From: Stenotrophomonas sp. UBA2629
Lineage (GTDB): Bacteria; Pseudomonadota; Gammaproteobacteria; Xanthomonadales; Xanthomonadaceae
Assembly: GCA_002359895.1 (NCBI GenBank)
Contig: DEOB01000005.1
Coordinates: 1-64,000 of the forward strand
Length of the DNA stretch: 64,000 bases
Direction: 5' to 3'
Under the pieces are notes generated by a model. The model did no database searches. It had not been told where the DNA came from and saw only the letters and a list, made by a program, of their open reading frames with translations. Shown piece by piece: positions 8,734 through 17,222 of the stretch; within the stretch, counting starts at the first letter, position 1, and each line of letters begins with the position of its first letter. The position numbers were made by a program, and so were the translations under genes.

Positions 8734-9843
8734 TCAGCTGTCTTTGCGCTGTTTGTCTTCGATGAAGGAAGCTATTTCTTCTCGGAATCGGGCAGGGGTA
8801 AACCTCTCTGCCTGGCGGCGACATGCCAGCGGCGAGATACGCTCGGGCAGGGACTCAAAGCGGGAGAGGGCCTCGTCCAAAGCGTCCATCGACTGTTCGT
8901 GAAAGAACATGCCTGTCGCTAGTGAGGGGTCGTTGCTTTCAACCACCGTTTCAAGCGCGCCGCCTTTAGCAAATGCAATCACGGGTGTTCCGGAAGCCAT
9001 GGCTTCAAGCGGAACAATGCCAAAATCTTCAACCCCTGGGAAAATTAGCGCTTTTGCATTGGCAAGGTGCTCTTTCAGTACAGAAAACGATTGCCGACCA
9101 AGGACTTTTACTTTGTCGGTGGCTTTGGCCCTCAGCTCAGCCAATTGCTCGCCTTCACCGATGATTACCAAACGTTTGCCGTTGCGCAGGAAGGTATCCA
9201 TCACAAGGTCGGTTCTTTTGTAGGCCGTCAATTGACCAAGCATCAGGTAATAGTCTTGTTTTTCGGCAAGGCACTCGAATTCGTCGATATCCACGGGCGG
9301 ATGAATGACCGTAGCCTCCCTCCGATAGCACTTGTCGATCCGACGCGCGATGAATGCCGAGTTGGCGATGAAGTGATCCACACGCGAAGCCGATGCCCCA
9401 TCGACCAAACGCATGTAGTGCATCAGGGGCCGCATCAATGCTTGAGTGAGTTTCCCTGCGCCGTCCAAATAGAGTCGGTACATATCCCAGACATAGCGCA
9501 TCGGGCTGTGGCAATAACAAACATGGAGCGCATCTGGATGCGTAATGACGTTCTTGGCCGGCCCCGACTCGCTGGAGATGACCAAGTCATAGTCGGTCAA
9601 GTCCAACTGCTCCAAGGCGATAGGCATGAAGGGTAGGTACTTTTGGTAAAACCGTTCCGCCATCGGTAGCCTGTTGATGAAAGTACGCTGCACGCGATGA
9701 CCGGCTAGTTGCTTGCCTTCAATCTGCGGGGTGACGACGTGGGTAAATACGTCCGCTTGGGGGTAGATGCGGAGCAATTGCTCGATTACCTTTTCGCCGC
9801 CGCGCCAAGTGACGAACCAGTAGTGGACGATTGCTACTTTCAT
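8734..9843 (-). CDS. glycosyltransferase family 4 (WbaZ-like)
   Basis: About 369 residues of a GT-B retaining glycosyltransferase. The N-terminal Rossmann half starts KVAIVHYWF and holds the conserved HSPMRYVWDMY near residue 115, typical of the WbaZ/mannosyltransferase-like group. The C-terminal half has the EDFGIVPLEAMASGTPV donor-binding motif of GT4. The ATG at 9843 gives the standard N-terminus; an in-frame ATG at 9858 would add MQLTK, and neither has a strong ribosome-binding site. The sugar donor cannot be assigned. It is a member of the polysaccharide operon, just upstream of galE. Confidence 0.88.
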   Translation of the reverse strand: MKVAIVHYWFVTWRGGEKVIEQLLRIYPQADVFTHVVTPQIEGKQLAGHRVQRTFINRLPMAERFYQKYLPFMPIALEQLDLTDYDLVISSESGPAKNVITHPDALHVCYCHSPMRYVWDMYRLYLDGAGKLTQALMRPLMHYMRLVDGASASRVDHFIANSAFIARRIDKCYRREATVIHPPVDIDEFECLAEKQDYYLMLGQLTAYKRTDLVMDTFLRNGKRLVIIGEGEQLAELRAKATDKVKVLGRQSFSVLKEHLANAKALIFPGVEDFGIVPLEAMASGTPVIAFAKGGALETVVESNDPSLATGMFFHEQSMDALDEALSRFESLPERISPLACRRQAERFTPARFREEIASFIEDKQRKDS

Positions 9844-9923
9844 TTTTGTCAGTTGCATTTCAGTTGGAGGTCGAGGTCGTTGCGTGTTGTATAGGTTGTT
9901 AGTGCAATTTGATGCTCGCCGGG

Positions 9924-10967
9924 TTACATTGAATTAATAATGCTGGCGACCTTCTCGGCCGATAGCTTCCAGTCGAAACGAGCTGAGTTGACTAAACCTT
10001 TTTGTATCCACGCTTGGCGCTGCGGTTCGCACAGCAATGAGTCCATTGCCTCTGTCAGTTGATCGACATTGTTAGGGTCAAAATAAAGTGCCGAATCGCA
10101 GAGTACCTCGGGCATTGAGGCGGTGTTGGATGCAATTACAGGACAGCCGCAGGCTTGAGCTTCTAACGGCGGAATGCCGAAGCCCTCATAAAGAGACGGG
10201 AAGATGAAGCCTATGGCATTGGTATACAGATCGATTAGTTGGTCATCGCTGATTCGACCAAGAAAATCCAATCCTGCTGGCAGATCCCCATAGCTTTGCG
10301 GTGAGAGACTGGCGCCTGCAGTGCCCACGATTTTGAGGCCGATCTCTTTGCGATGTCGCCACCGTTTATAGGCTGCGATGACGGTTGGGAAGTTCTTGTG
10401 ATAAGCAGGTGACGAAACCGCGAGCAAGTACTTTCCGGGGGATGCTGATGGTTTCCTTATCGTAAATCGCTCGTCGGCCGCATTGTGCACAACGTAAATC
10501 TTATCCCTGCTGACAGCGTAATGTGACGCTATCTCATTCTTTGAGAACTCGCTAACAGTAATTAACGCGTTGCAGCTGCGAACGATACGTGGTGTTATAA
10601 CTTTGTACGCGAGACGAAAGGGTAGTGAAAAGCTCTTCGGGTAGCGTGCTAGTGTGATGTCGTGAAGGGTGGATATATGGTTTTTGTATAGCAATGGCCC
10701 GGTGTTGGCTAAGTTGACAAGTAGTGGTCGATTATTCCTGTGAAGATATAGTGGGAGGTCCACTTGCTCCCATAGGTGGCCGCTTGAACGACCAATCGAT
10801 TCGGCACCCAGGATGGATGCTGTTTTGATGTCAATAATGCTTCTTGGGGCTACAAACTCGACGTCAGGAAGAATATTCTTTAGTTCTTGACAGATTTGGC
10901 CTGCAAATCGTTGAACGCCGGTAACCGGTTGGGATAAGAATCTGCAATTTACAACAATGCCTGTCAT
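9924..10967 (-). CDS. glycosyltransferase family 4
   Basis: A 347-residue GT-B enzyme. The N-terminus contains a TGVQRFA segment (about residues 16-22) as in mannosyltransferase-like GT4 enzymes, and the middle ITVSEFSKNEIA marks the inter-domain region. The donor site is YEGFGIPPLEAQACGCPVIAS. It overlaps the upstream Wzy gene by 4 nt (ATGA), indicating coupling. Codon use is noticeably more AT-rich than in flanking core genes (codons such as AAA and ATA are common), consistent with transfer of the cassette. Substrate unknown. Confidence 0.88.
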   Translation of the reverse strand: MTGIVVNCRFLSQPVTGVQRFAGQICQELKNILPDVEFVAPRSIIDIKTASILGAESIGRSSGHLWEQVDLPLYLHRNNRPLLVNLANTGPLLYKNHISTLHDITLARYPKSFSLPFRLAYKVITPRIVRSCNALITVSEFSKNEIASHYAVSRDKIYVVHNAADERFTIRKPSASPGKYLLAVSSPAYHKNFPTVIAAYKRWRHRKEIGLKIVGTAGASLSPQSYGDLPAGLDFLGRISDDQLIDLYTNAIGFIFPSLYEGFGIPPLEAQACGCPVIASNTASMPEVLCDSALYFDPNNVDQLTEAMDSLLCEPQRQAWIQKGLVNSARFDWKLSAEKVASIINSM

Positions 10968-12325
10968 GATAGTGTAGGGCTATAGCGCCCTGCATTCTTA
11001 TTCTTTAGCGATGCGATGGCGGCGCCGACGAAGAACGCTAAAAATGGCTCCTCTATGACATTAACCACGATGCCGTATAGAAGTACGGAAGTAATGATGG
11101 AGAGCGCCACTAATGAGGGCCTACAGGAAAGGAGTGTTGAAGTAGCCTTTTGGGTCAGAATTATCAGTGTCGCTAGCGCGAGTGTTGGTCCCAATGCTAC
11201 GGCCAGATATACAAATATGTTGTCAGCGGCGAGATATGCAGTTGACTCAAAGTGCAGCTGAGCTGTGCCTATGCCGCCTATTCCTCGGCCCAGTAGCCAT
11301 TCCAACGGGTCACCCAGTAGGTTGAACGAATTTGGCCACATCCAGGTAAGACGATCTCCGAGACTCGCAAAGAGGAAAGCGTCAGTTGATGACTGAATGT
11401 CGGGGGTGTATTGGTGCAAGAGTGTACTTGCAGGTGCAGTTACCACAATGGCAAGGATGAGCCAAAGTGCTGCAGACCAAAGAAATTTCCATGCTTTAGA
11501 GCGGCGAGTTATGTGGGCCGTAATGAAGAATAAAGTCAGAATCAACCACGCTACAACGGGGCCTTTGGCCGTAGTAAGAGCAATTGCGCAGCCACCCAAC
11601 AGCCAAGCGAGGATGGTCAGCGATCGAGAGCGGTTGCTTAGTGCTAGGAGAATTGAAAGGATTAGTATCTGGGAGGCTGCGTTGAATGATGCGCGCGAGA
11701 AACCCGCGTGCCGATCAATTCCCATTGCAGTCCATTGCCGTGATACCTCAATTGATTTTCCGTCTACGATCATCTCCGCACCTATCCATGGGAACGAAAT
11801 GAAAGGGGATAAGAGAACCCCGCTAACGGCAATCGTGTATGCGATGATGGCAATCTTACGGTAGGCTGAAGGGTCTTCGATTACATGCCGGCCCGCTGTC
11901 ATTCCGTATAAGAGTGGCACGGCGATCCATAGGCCGAAGAGGACTTGCCAAATGGTCGGCAGGTTAACCATGGCCCAAAGGATTGATATGATCGCCGCAA
12001 TGCTCGCTAGGGCAGGTCCGGCGAGATTTCTTTTTCTCACGATCAAAATGATAGTTGAAACTATCATCAGGATTTTGGGGAGGTAAGTGAGTAGTGCTGA
12101 GGACTCTAATGTCAGGTAGTATCTGAGCGGCCCCTCTAGTACAGACGTGAGCAGGAAAAGAGAAGTGATTGCCTGGAGAGTTTTGGGCTCGCTAAATGCC
12201 CATCGTCCTCGGCTGGAATATGTGGGTGTGGAAATGTCTGCCGCCATGGCAGGGAAATTAAATCCCGGTGCGCTTTTTCTGGATTTGATAAGGTTTTTAT
12301 GTTGAGCTGCGCGATATTTTTTCAT
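10964..12325 (-). CDS. O-antigen/exopolysaccharide polymerase-like membrane protein (Wzy)
   Basis: A 453-residue protein with ten or more hydrophobic segments and one larger polar loop (about residues 305-340). It resembles O-antigen polymerases and ligases of the Wzy/WaaL type in topology, not in clear motifs. In this context, between Wzx and glycosyltransferases, Wzy is the expected role: it would join lipid-linked repeat units in the periplasm. The start at 12325 has a 29-nt overlap with the upstream gene and a weak GAG ribosome-binding site; an internal start at 12247 is possible. AT-rich. Confidence 0.75.
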   Translation of the reverse strand: MKKYRAAQHKNLIKSRKSAPGFNFPAMAADISTPTYSSRGRWAFSEPKTLQAITSLFLLTSVLEGPLRYYLTLESSALLTYLPKILMIVSTIILIVRKRNLAGPALASIAAIISILWAMVNLPTIWQVLFGLWIAVPLLYGMTAGRHVIEDPSAYRKIAIIAYTIAVSGVLLSPFISFPWIGAEMIVDGKSIEVSRQWTAMGIDRHAGFSRASFNAASQILILSILLALSNRSRSLTILAWLLGGCAIALTTAKGPVVAWLILTLFFITAHITRRSKAWKFLWSAALWLILAIVVTAPASTLLHQYTPDIQSSTDAFLFASLGDRLTWMWPNSFNLLGDPLEWLLGRGIGGIGTAQLHFESTAYLAADNIFVYLAVALGPTLALATLIILTQKATSTLLSCRPSLVALSIITSVLLYGIVVNVIEEPFLAFFVGAAIASLKNKNAGRYSPTLS

Positions 12326-13499
12326 AGATGCTCGTGTACTTCGCAGCCCATGTGTGAGTGTCTAGGAATGGCGCGGCTGCGCCGAGAGCGGCTGCGGACA
12401 TTCTTCTTCTGAGACTAGAATCAGCTGAAATTTTTTCCAGCAGTAGTTCGAGCTGATTGGGGCTGTCGGGATCAAATAGGAATCCCGTTTCGCCGTTTAC
12501 GATCATCTCCGGGATGCCGCCTCGGCCGGAGCCTATAACCGGTCTCCCGTACGCAAAGGCTTCTGCGACCACCATTCCTAGTGGCTCTTGCCAAAGAGAA
12601 GGTACGACGACGACATCTATCCGCGGATAGAAGTGCCGCTGGAACACCCTGCCGAGGAACCGGACCCTGTGATCTGTGGTGCGCCTTTTAAGGTCGTCGA
12701 TATAACTCGCATCCCCACTGCCTGCGATCCACAGTTCTGCATCAGCACGACCTAGTCGGGAGAAGACGCTAAGCAGCAACTCAATGCCTTTGGTCGGATC
12801 GATCTTTCCAATGAAACCGAATCTTATTCCATCATGCGTTTCCGGCGGTTGGCTCAAATCAAGCTGGCCAGCATTCCGTGTATTGGTGATGGCGTGCTTT
12901 ATCGGAACGTCTTTGAAGTAGCCTTGGGCCTGATGCCAATCGAGAATGAATTTGCTAACGCCTACTACGGCAGACGGGCGATTGCTCCATCTGCGATGCG
13001 GCAGTCTCAGAAGCCGACAGTCGATGCATTGCTTGGCGCAGTTATGCCCGCCCCGAAACATTGAAGTGCGGGCGCAGATTGCGTACTGATCATGTAGAAC
13101 TTGTACGAACGGGTAGCCACCTTCCTTTAGTGTTTTCCAGGAGTAAGCCGACCAGCCGGGAAGGTTATGAACCGACACAACATCAGGAAGCTCACGCCGT
13201 AGAACTTTTTTCAGATGCCTTTGCATGAGGGGGCTGTAAGCATCAATAAGATGCCAAGATAGCTTTGTTATTGACGATGAGCATCTATCTTTGGTTGGCC
13301 AGTATATGTTTCTGATTCCAGCGCGCCAGATGGTGATTCCGTCTCGATATGTTCTTTGCAAGCCTGAACCCTTGTGTGTGGCGAGTACAACACATTGATG
13401 GCCCTGCTCAGTCAGCGCTTGGATGAGTGTCCACATCGTGATCTCGGCTCCGCCGCCATCCGATGCATCGTCATATGAGTTGAGAAATAGAATTTTCAT
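12297..13499 (-). CDS. glycosyltransferase family 4
   Basis: A 400-residue GT-B enzyme. The N-terminus KILFLNSYDDASDGGGAE has the GGAE loop of acceptor-binding GT4 enzymes, and VVSVHNLPGWS (about 149-159) is conserved. The C-terminal donor motif is QEPLGMVVAEAFAYGRPVIGS. A cluster of cysteines (CAKQCIDCRLLRLPH, about residues 194-208) resembles the small cysteine patch seen in some GT4 subgroups and may bind a metal, which is an inference. It lies between the GT2 gene (20 nt away) and Wzy in the operon. The sugar is unknown. Confidence 0.88.
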   Translation of the reverse strand: MKILFLNSYDDASDGGGAEITMWTLIQALTEQGHQCVVLATHKGSGLQRTYRDGITIWRAGIRNIYWPTKDRCSSSITKLSWHLIDAYSPLMQRHLKKVLRRELPDVVSVHNLPGWSAYSWKTLKEGGYPFVQVLHDQYAICARTSMFRGGHNCAKQCIDCRLLRLPHRRWSNRPSAVVGVSKFILDWHQAQGYFKDVPIKHAITNTRNAGQLDLSQPPETHDGIRFGFIGKIDPTKGIELLLSVFSRLGRADAELWIAGSGDASYIDDLKRRTTDHRVRFLGRVFQRHFYPRIDVVVVPSLWQEPLGMVVAEAFAYGRPVIGSGRGGIPEMIVNGETGFLFDPDSPNQLELLLEKISADSSLRRRMSAAALGAAAPFLDTHTWAAKYTSIYEKISRSST

Positions 13500-13519
13500 T
13501 CGTGGGGGTAGGTGGGCTG

Positions 13520-14542
13520 CTATAGCGTGTGGAATTCTGATGTGCCGAGAAGCGAGAGCTCGCCTTGCCTTATTGCTTTGATTAACAAATCATGTCGTCC
13601 TTTCTTCCCCGTTTTGAGAGAGAGTAATTTCAAGACGGAATGATATGTAAGTCGATTGATCGCATGTGTGACGCCGGATTCTGTCCAGACATGTTTATCG
13701 AACCACGCTTGATTGCGAGCCGCATAGAATGCACGAAGATCTGATTTTCCCTCCAGCCAACCAATAAATGCATTGGGGTATTTCTCTTTCAGGTTCCAGG
13801 AGCCCTCGAGATCTTCCAGCTCCGCATCAGTTACCAGCTCAATCATCCCGCCACCGGCAGTGATTCGGTATGTGTATTCGGTGTCATCGGCATACAGCAC
13901 CAACTCGCACATCGGCAAGCCGATGCGTTCAAATAACGCGCTTGATGCTAGTAGTCCGCCGTAGGGTGCATACGGCACGGCCACTACGCGGGCGGGAGAA
14001 CGGGGAGTCTTGTTTGGCCGAATCCTTCGCCAGATTTTGAAAGGAATCTGCCGGTAATGAAATCCGAAGAAACTTGAACGTGGCGGGTACGCGCGTTCCA
14101 CGTCGACGCCGTTGGCAATATCGGCTTGATGCGTGGGCCTGAATCCAAGTACCGCTGCGCTTTCGGCTCCGCGGACGCTAATGCTATGCAGCAGGTGACG
14201 ATGGAGAGTATCTAGCGCACCTTTCTTTGGCGCATTGTCATCGTCCATCAGCCAGATGTAAGGGGCCCCGTCAGCCAACGCCGCTGCGATCCCTGCCGCG
14301 TACCCATTTGCTGATCCAGTGTTCTGCTGCAGGCGAATCACGCGCAGGCGTGGTCCCCATTGCCGCTCCAGAAGCTCCAAGTTAGAGGTGGATGCATTGC
14401 TTACGATGACGGCACGCGCGATTTCTTCGACGTCGAAAGCACGGGAGAGGAGCTCGCGGAGGTATCCGATGCGGTCGGCATATGTAACGGTCACCAAGGT
14501 GGTGGTACTTGATGCTGTCGTGAGGGAGTCTGTATTAATCAT
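13520..14542 (-). CDS. glycosyltransferase family 2, GlfT2/rhamnosyltransferase-like
   Basis: A 340-residue GT-A enzyme. VTVTYADRIGYL opens the nucleotide-binding half, and WLMDDDNAPKKGAL (about 92-105) holds the metal-binding DDD triplet seen in galactofuranosyltransferase (GlfT2)-like and rhamnosyltransferase-like members. YADDTEYTYRI follows near residue 217. It overlaps the wzx stop by 8 nt. If it does transfer galactofuranose, UDP-Galf would have to come from a mutase encoded elsewhere, since none is present in this window. The exact donor is uncertain. Confidence 0.83.
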   Translation of the reverse strand: MINTDSLTTASSTTTLVTVTYADRIGYLRELLSRAFDVEEIARAVIVSNASTSNLELLERQWGPRLRVIRLQQNTGSANGYAAGIAAALADGAPYIWLMDDDNAPKKGALDTLHRHLLHSISVRGAESAAVLGFRPTHQADIANGVDVERAYPPRSSFFGFHYRQIPFKIWRRIRPNKTPRSPARVVAVPYAPYGGLLASSALFERIGLPMCELVLYADDTEYTYRITAGGGMIELVTDAELEDLEGSWNLKEKYPNAFIGWLEGKSDLRAFYAARNQAWFDKHVWTESGVTHAINRLTYHSVLKLLSLKTGKKGRHDLLIKAIRQGELSLLGTSEFHTL

Positions 14543-15989
14543 TATGGCGGATACGAATAAGGGTGGGGAGCGCGTAGGCCATGCCGATCAGCGCGACCAG
14601 GATGCAAATCGACAGCCTGATCCAGAGCGATTGAATAAGCGGGGCGGCGCACATGATCAGTGCCGCAGTTGCAGTCGTTGCCATAAGAAGAGCGGCTTTG
14701 CGACGGATATCCGGGAGCGCCATCCCTGAGCACAGGGTCAGCAGAACGAAGTCGAGCGCCATCCTGCCGGCCCATGCAATTGCCGCACCCAAAATTCCGA
14801 AATGCTCCAGAAGCAACCATAAGCCCGTGGCATACACAGGCAGCTCCAACAGATGCAGTTTTGCTGTGGTGTCCGGGCGCCCGATTGCCTGCAGCAAGGC
14901 ATGTGGAATGCGCGCGGCACTGTTTATTAGCAGGCCAATGCACAGCCAGCGCATCAGAGGGGCGGACTGTTGGGAGAATGCTTCGCCCATCCACAAGCTG
15001 AGCGCGTCAGGTGCCAGGGCATACAAAGCCAACGCCAGAGGGAAGACGATTGCAAGCATCACACCGCTCGCGGCGCCATAAAGAACAAACAAGCCGCCCC
15101 GATTGCCTGCGGCCCAATGTGCAGCAAATGCCGGGAAGAACACGCCGATCATCGCCACCGGAATAAAACTGAAGCGATTAACCAAGTCGCCTGGAACAGC
15201 ATAAAACGGCAATAGATATAGAGCGAGGACGCTGCCGATCACAATCTTGTCCAATTGCGCCATCAAAGGGCTGATCAGATTACTGAGTGTGATCCAGCTG
15301 CCATAGCCGAGTAGCGCCTTCACGTGATCAATGCGAAAACGACCAGTAGAGGTATCAAGAGCGCCGACGTGCTTGGCAACGATGAAGTAGAGGGCAGTGG
15401 TGAAGGCGCGGCTCACCGCGAGTGCGATGGTCGCGGGAACCAGGCTGTTTGACCATGCGAGCATCATCAGAGGCGCGGCAAAGTTGAGCAACCCCATTAC
15501 GAGGCGAACCTGATTGATTGAATGGAATTTTGCCCGTGCCTCGAGTAGGCCGATCAAACCAGCGGAAACGATGACGAAGGGGATTCCCAGCGCGAGTATG
15601 CGCAGGCTCAGTACGCTCTCGCCGTACAAAGCGGGAGGCAGTTTGAGCAAACGGGAGAGGCTGGGTGCAAGAGGCGCCAAAGTCAGGCAGGCAAAAATGC
15701 CCAGCACGAACATTGTGGTGAGTGCCGTCTTGGCAATGTCCGGTATGTCGGTGTGTTTGCCGCTACCAAGCCGGTCAGCGACGAGCTTGGTGAGTGCGCG
15801 ACCAATACCGAAATCGAAAATGCTGAAATAGCCGATCAGCGCCCAGATGATGGTGAGAAAGCCGAAGCGTTCGTTTCCGTAGCCCGCTAAAAGTGCCGGG
15901 ATGGCAAGAAAGGCGAACGCCAAGGGAACTCCCGCGCCGACGAGATTCCACGCAACACTGTGAGCAAAAGAGTGTGACTTCTTGACCAT
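14535..15989 (-). CDS. wzx: oligosaccharide flippase (Wzx, polysaccharide transport family)
   Basis: A 484-residue inner-membrane protein with about 12-14 hydrophobic segments spread over the whole length, as in Wzx/MATE-like polysaccharide flippases. GYGNERFGFLTIIWALIGYFSIFDFGIG near residues 31-58 is the conserved first-helices signature of the family. It would move undecaprenyl-linked repeat units to the periplasmic face. It starts 9 nt after the ugd stop and overlaps the GT2 gene, so it is firmly inside the operon. Confidence 0.88.
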   Translation of the reverse strand: MVKKSHSFAHSVAWNLVGAGVPLAFAFLAIPALLAGYGNERFGFLTIIWALIGYFSIFDFGIGRALTKLVADRLGSGKHTDIPDIAKTALTTMFVLGIFACLTLAPLAPSLSRLLKLPPALYGESVLSLRILALGIPFVIVSAGLIGLLEARAKFHSINQVRLVMGLLNFAAPLMMLAWSNSLVPATIALAVSRAFTTALYFIVAKHVGALDTSTGRFRIDHVKALLGYGSWITLSNLISPLMAQLDKIVIGSVLALYLLPFYAVPGDLVNRFSFIPVAMIGVFFPAFAAHWAAGNRGGLFVLYGAASGVMLAIVFPLALALYALAPDALSLWMGEAFSQQSAPLMRWLCIGLLINSAARIPHALLQAIGRPDTTAKLHLLELPVYATGLWLLLEHFGILGAAIAWAGRMALDFVLLTLCSGMALPDIRRKAALLMATTATAALIMCAAPLIQSLWIRLSICILVALIGMAYALPTLIRIRHND

Positions 15990-15998
15990 GACGCGGCG

Positions 15999-17165
15999 TC
16001 AATCCGCACCGAAAGTATCGCGGCTGTAAACCTTTGAAATTACATCGTGCAGATCATCGGAGACGCGATTTGCAATCACTACTTCAGCGAGCGATTTAAA
16101 CTCAGCCAGGTCATTGATGACGCGCGAGCGGAAGAATTCCGGTTCTTCCAGTGCTGGTTCGTACACAATGACTTCCACGCCCTTCGCTTTCAGGCGTTTC
16201 ATCACCCCTTGGATGCTGGAGGCCCGGAAATTATCCGAGCCCGACTTCATGACCAAGCGATAGATGCCGACCACTCTGGGGTTGCGGCGCAAAATTTCGT
16301 CGGCAATGAAGTCTTTGCGTGTTGTGTTGGAATCGACAATTGCCCCGATCAGGTTCTGCGGAATATCGCGGTAGTTGGCGAGGAGCTGCTTGGTGTCTTT
16401 AGGGAGGCAGTAGCCGCCGTAGCCAAATGAGGGATTGTTATAATGATTGCCAATGCGGGGGTCCAAGCCTACGCCCTCAATAATCTGACGCGTGTCGAGG
16501 CCATGCAGTGATGCGTAGGTATCCAACTCGTTGAAGTAGGCCACGCGCATGGCCAGATAGGTGTTGGAAAAGAGCTTGATCGCCTCGGCTTCAGTGGAGC
16601 CGGTGAAAAGCACGGCGGCATCACCATGGGCGGACCCCTGTTGCATCAATGCTGCAAAAAGTTCTGCTTTTTCCGAGGTGGCACCAATGACAATGCGGCT
16701 GGGGAACAGGTTGTCATGGAGTGCATGTCCCTCTCGCAAAAACTCGGGTGAGAAAATGATGTTCTCGATCCCCTTGGATTCGCGCAGGCGTTGGGTGTAA
16801 CCAACCGGGACCGTGGACTTGATCACGATCGTCGCCGCCGGATTGATGGATTGAACGTCATCAACCACGGACTCTACCGAGCGGGTGTTGAAGTAATTGC
16901 TTTGAGGGTCGTAGTCGGTTGGCGTGGCAATGATGATGAAGTCGGCGTCTCGATATGCCGCATGCTTATCCAAGGTGGCACTCAGCGCGCCACCGCCGGC
17001 GGCAAAGAAGGCCTCAATATCAGAGTCTTCAATCGGGGAGCGCCGGCGGTTCAGCAGTTCAATGCGTTCGGCTGATACATCAAGTACGGTGACGGTGTGA
17101 TGGCGGCAAAGCAGGACGGCGTTGGAGAGGCCAACATAGCCGGCGCCGACAACAGTGATCTTCAT
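15999..17165 (-). CDS. ugd: UDP-glucose 6-dehydrogenase (short Ugd type)
   Basis: A 388-residue NAD enzyme that oxidises UDP-glucose to UDP-glucuronate. The GAGYVGLSN dinucleotide loop is at residues 7-15, ATPTDYDPQSNYFNT follows near 80-94, FSPEFLREG near 138-146, and the catalytic Cys253 is in GYGGYCLPKDT. It is very like E. coli Ugd in length and motifs. A start at 17210 would add 15 residues; the internal ATG at 17165 gives the family N-terminus MKIT and was chosen. It implies glucuronic acid, or a sugar derived from it, in the polymer. Confidence 0.93.
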   Translation of the reverse strand: MKITVVGAGYVGLSNAVLLCRHHTVTVLDVSAERIELLNRRRSPIEDSDIEAFFAAGGGALSATLDKHAAYRDADFIIIATPTDYDPQSNYFNTRSVESVVDDVQSINPAATIVIKSTVPVGYTQRLRESKGIENIIFSPEFLREGHALHDNLFPSRIVIGATSEKAELFAALMQQGSAHGDAAVLFTGSTEAEAIKLFSNTYLAMRVAYFNELDTYASLHGLDTRQIIEGVGLDPRIGNHYNNPSFGYGGYCLPKDTKQLLANYRDIPQNLIGAIVDSNTTRKDFIADEILRRNPRVVGIYRLVMKSGSDNFRASSIQGVMKRLKAKGVEVIVYEPALEEPEFFRSRVINDLAEFKSLAEVVIANRVSDDLHDVISKVYSRDTFGAD

Positions 17166-17222
17166 TCTTGCGGGGAGAATGCTTGCATTCCCTTTTTCAA
17201 CAAGGCTCATGTTTTGCGGTGC

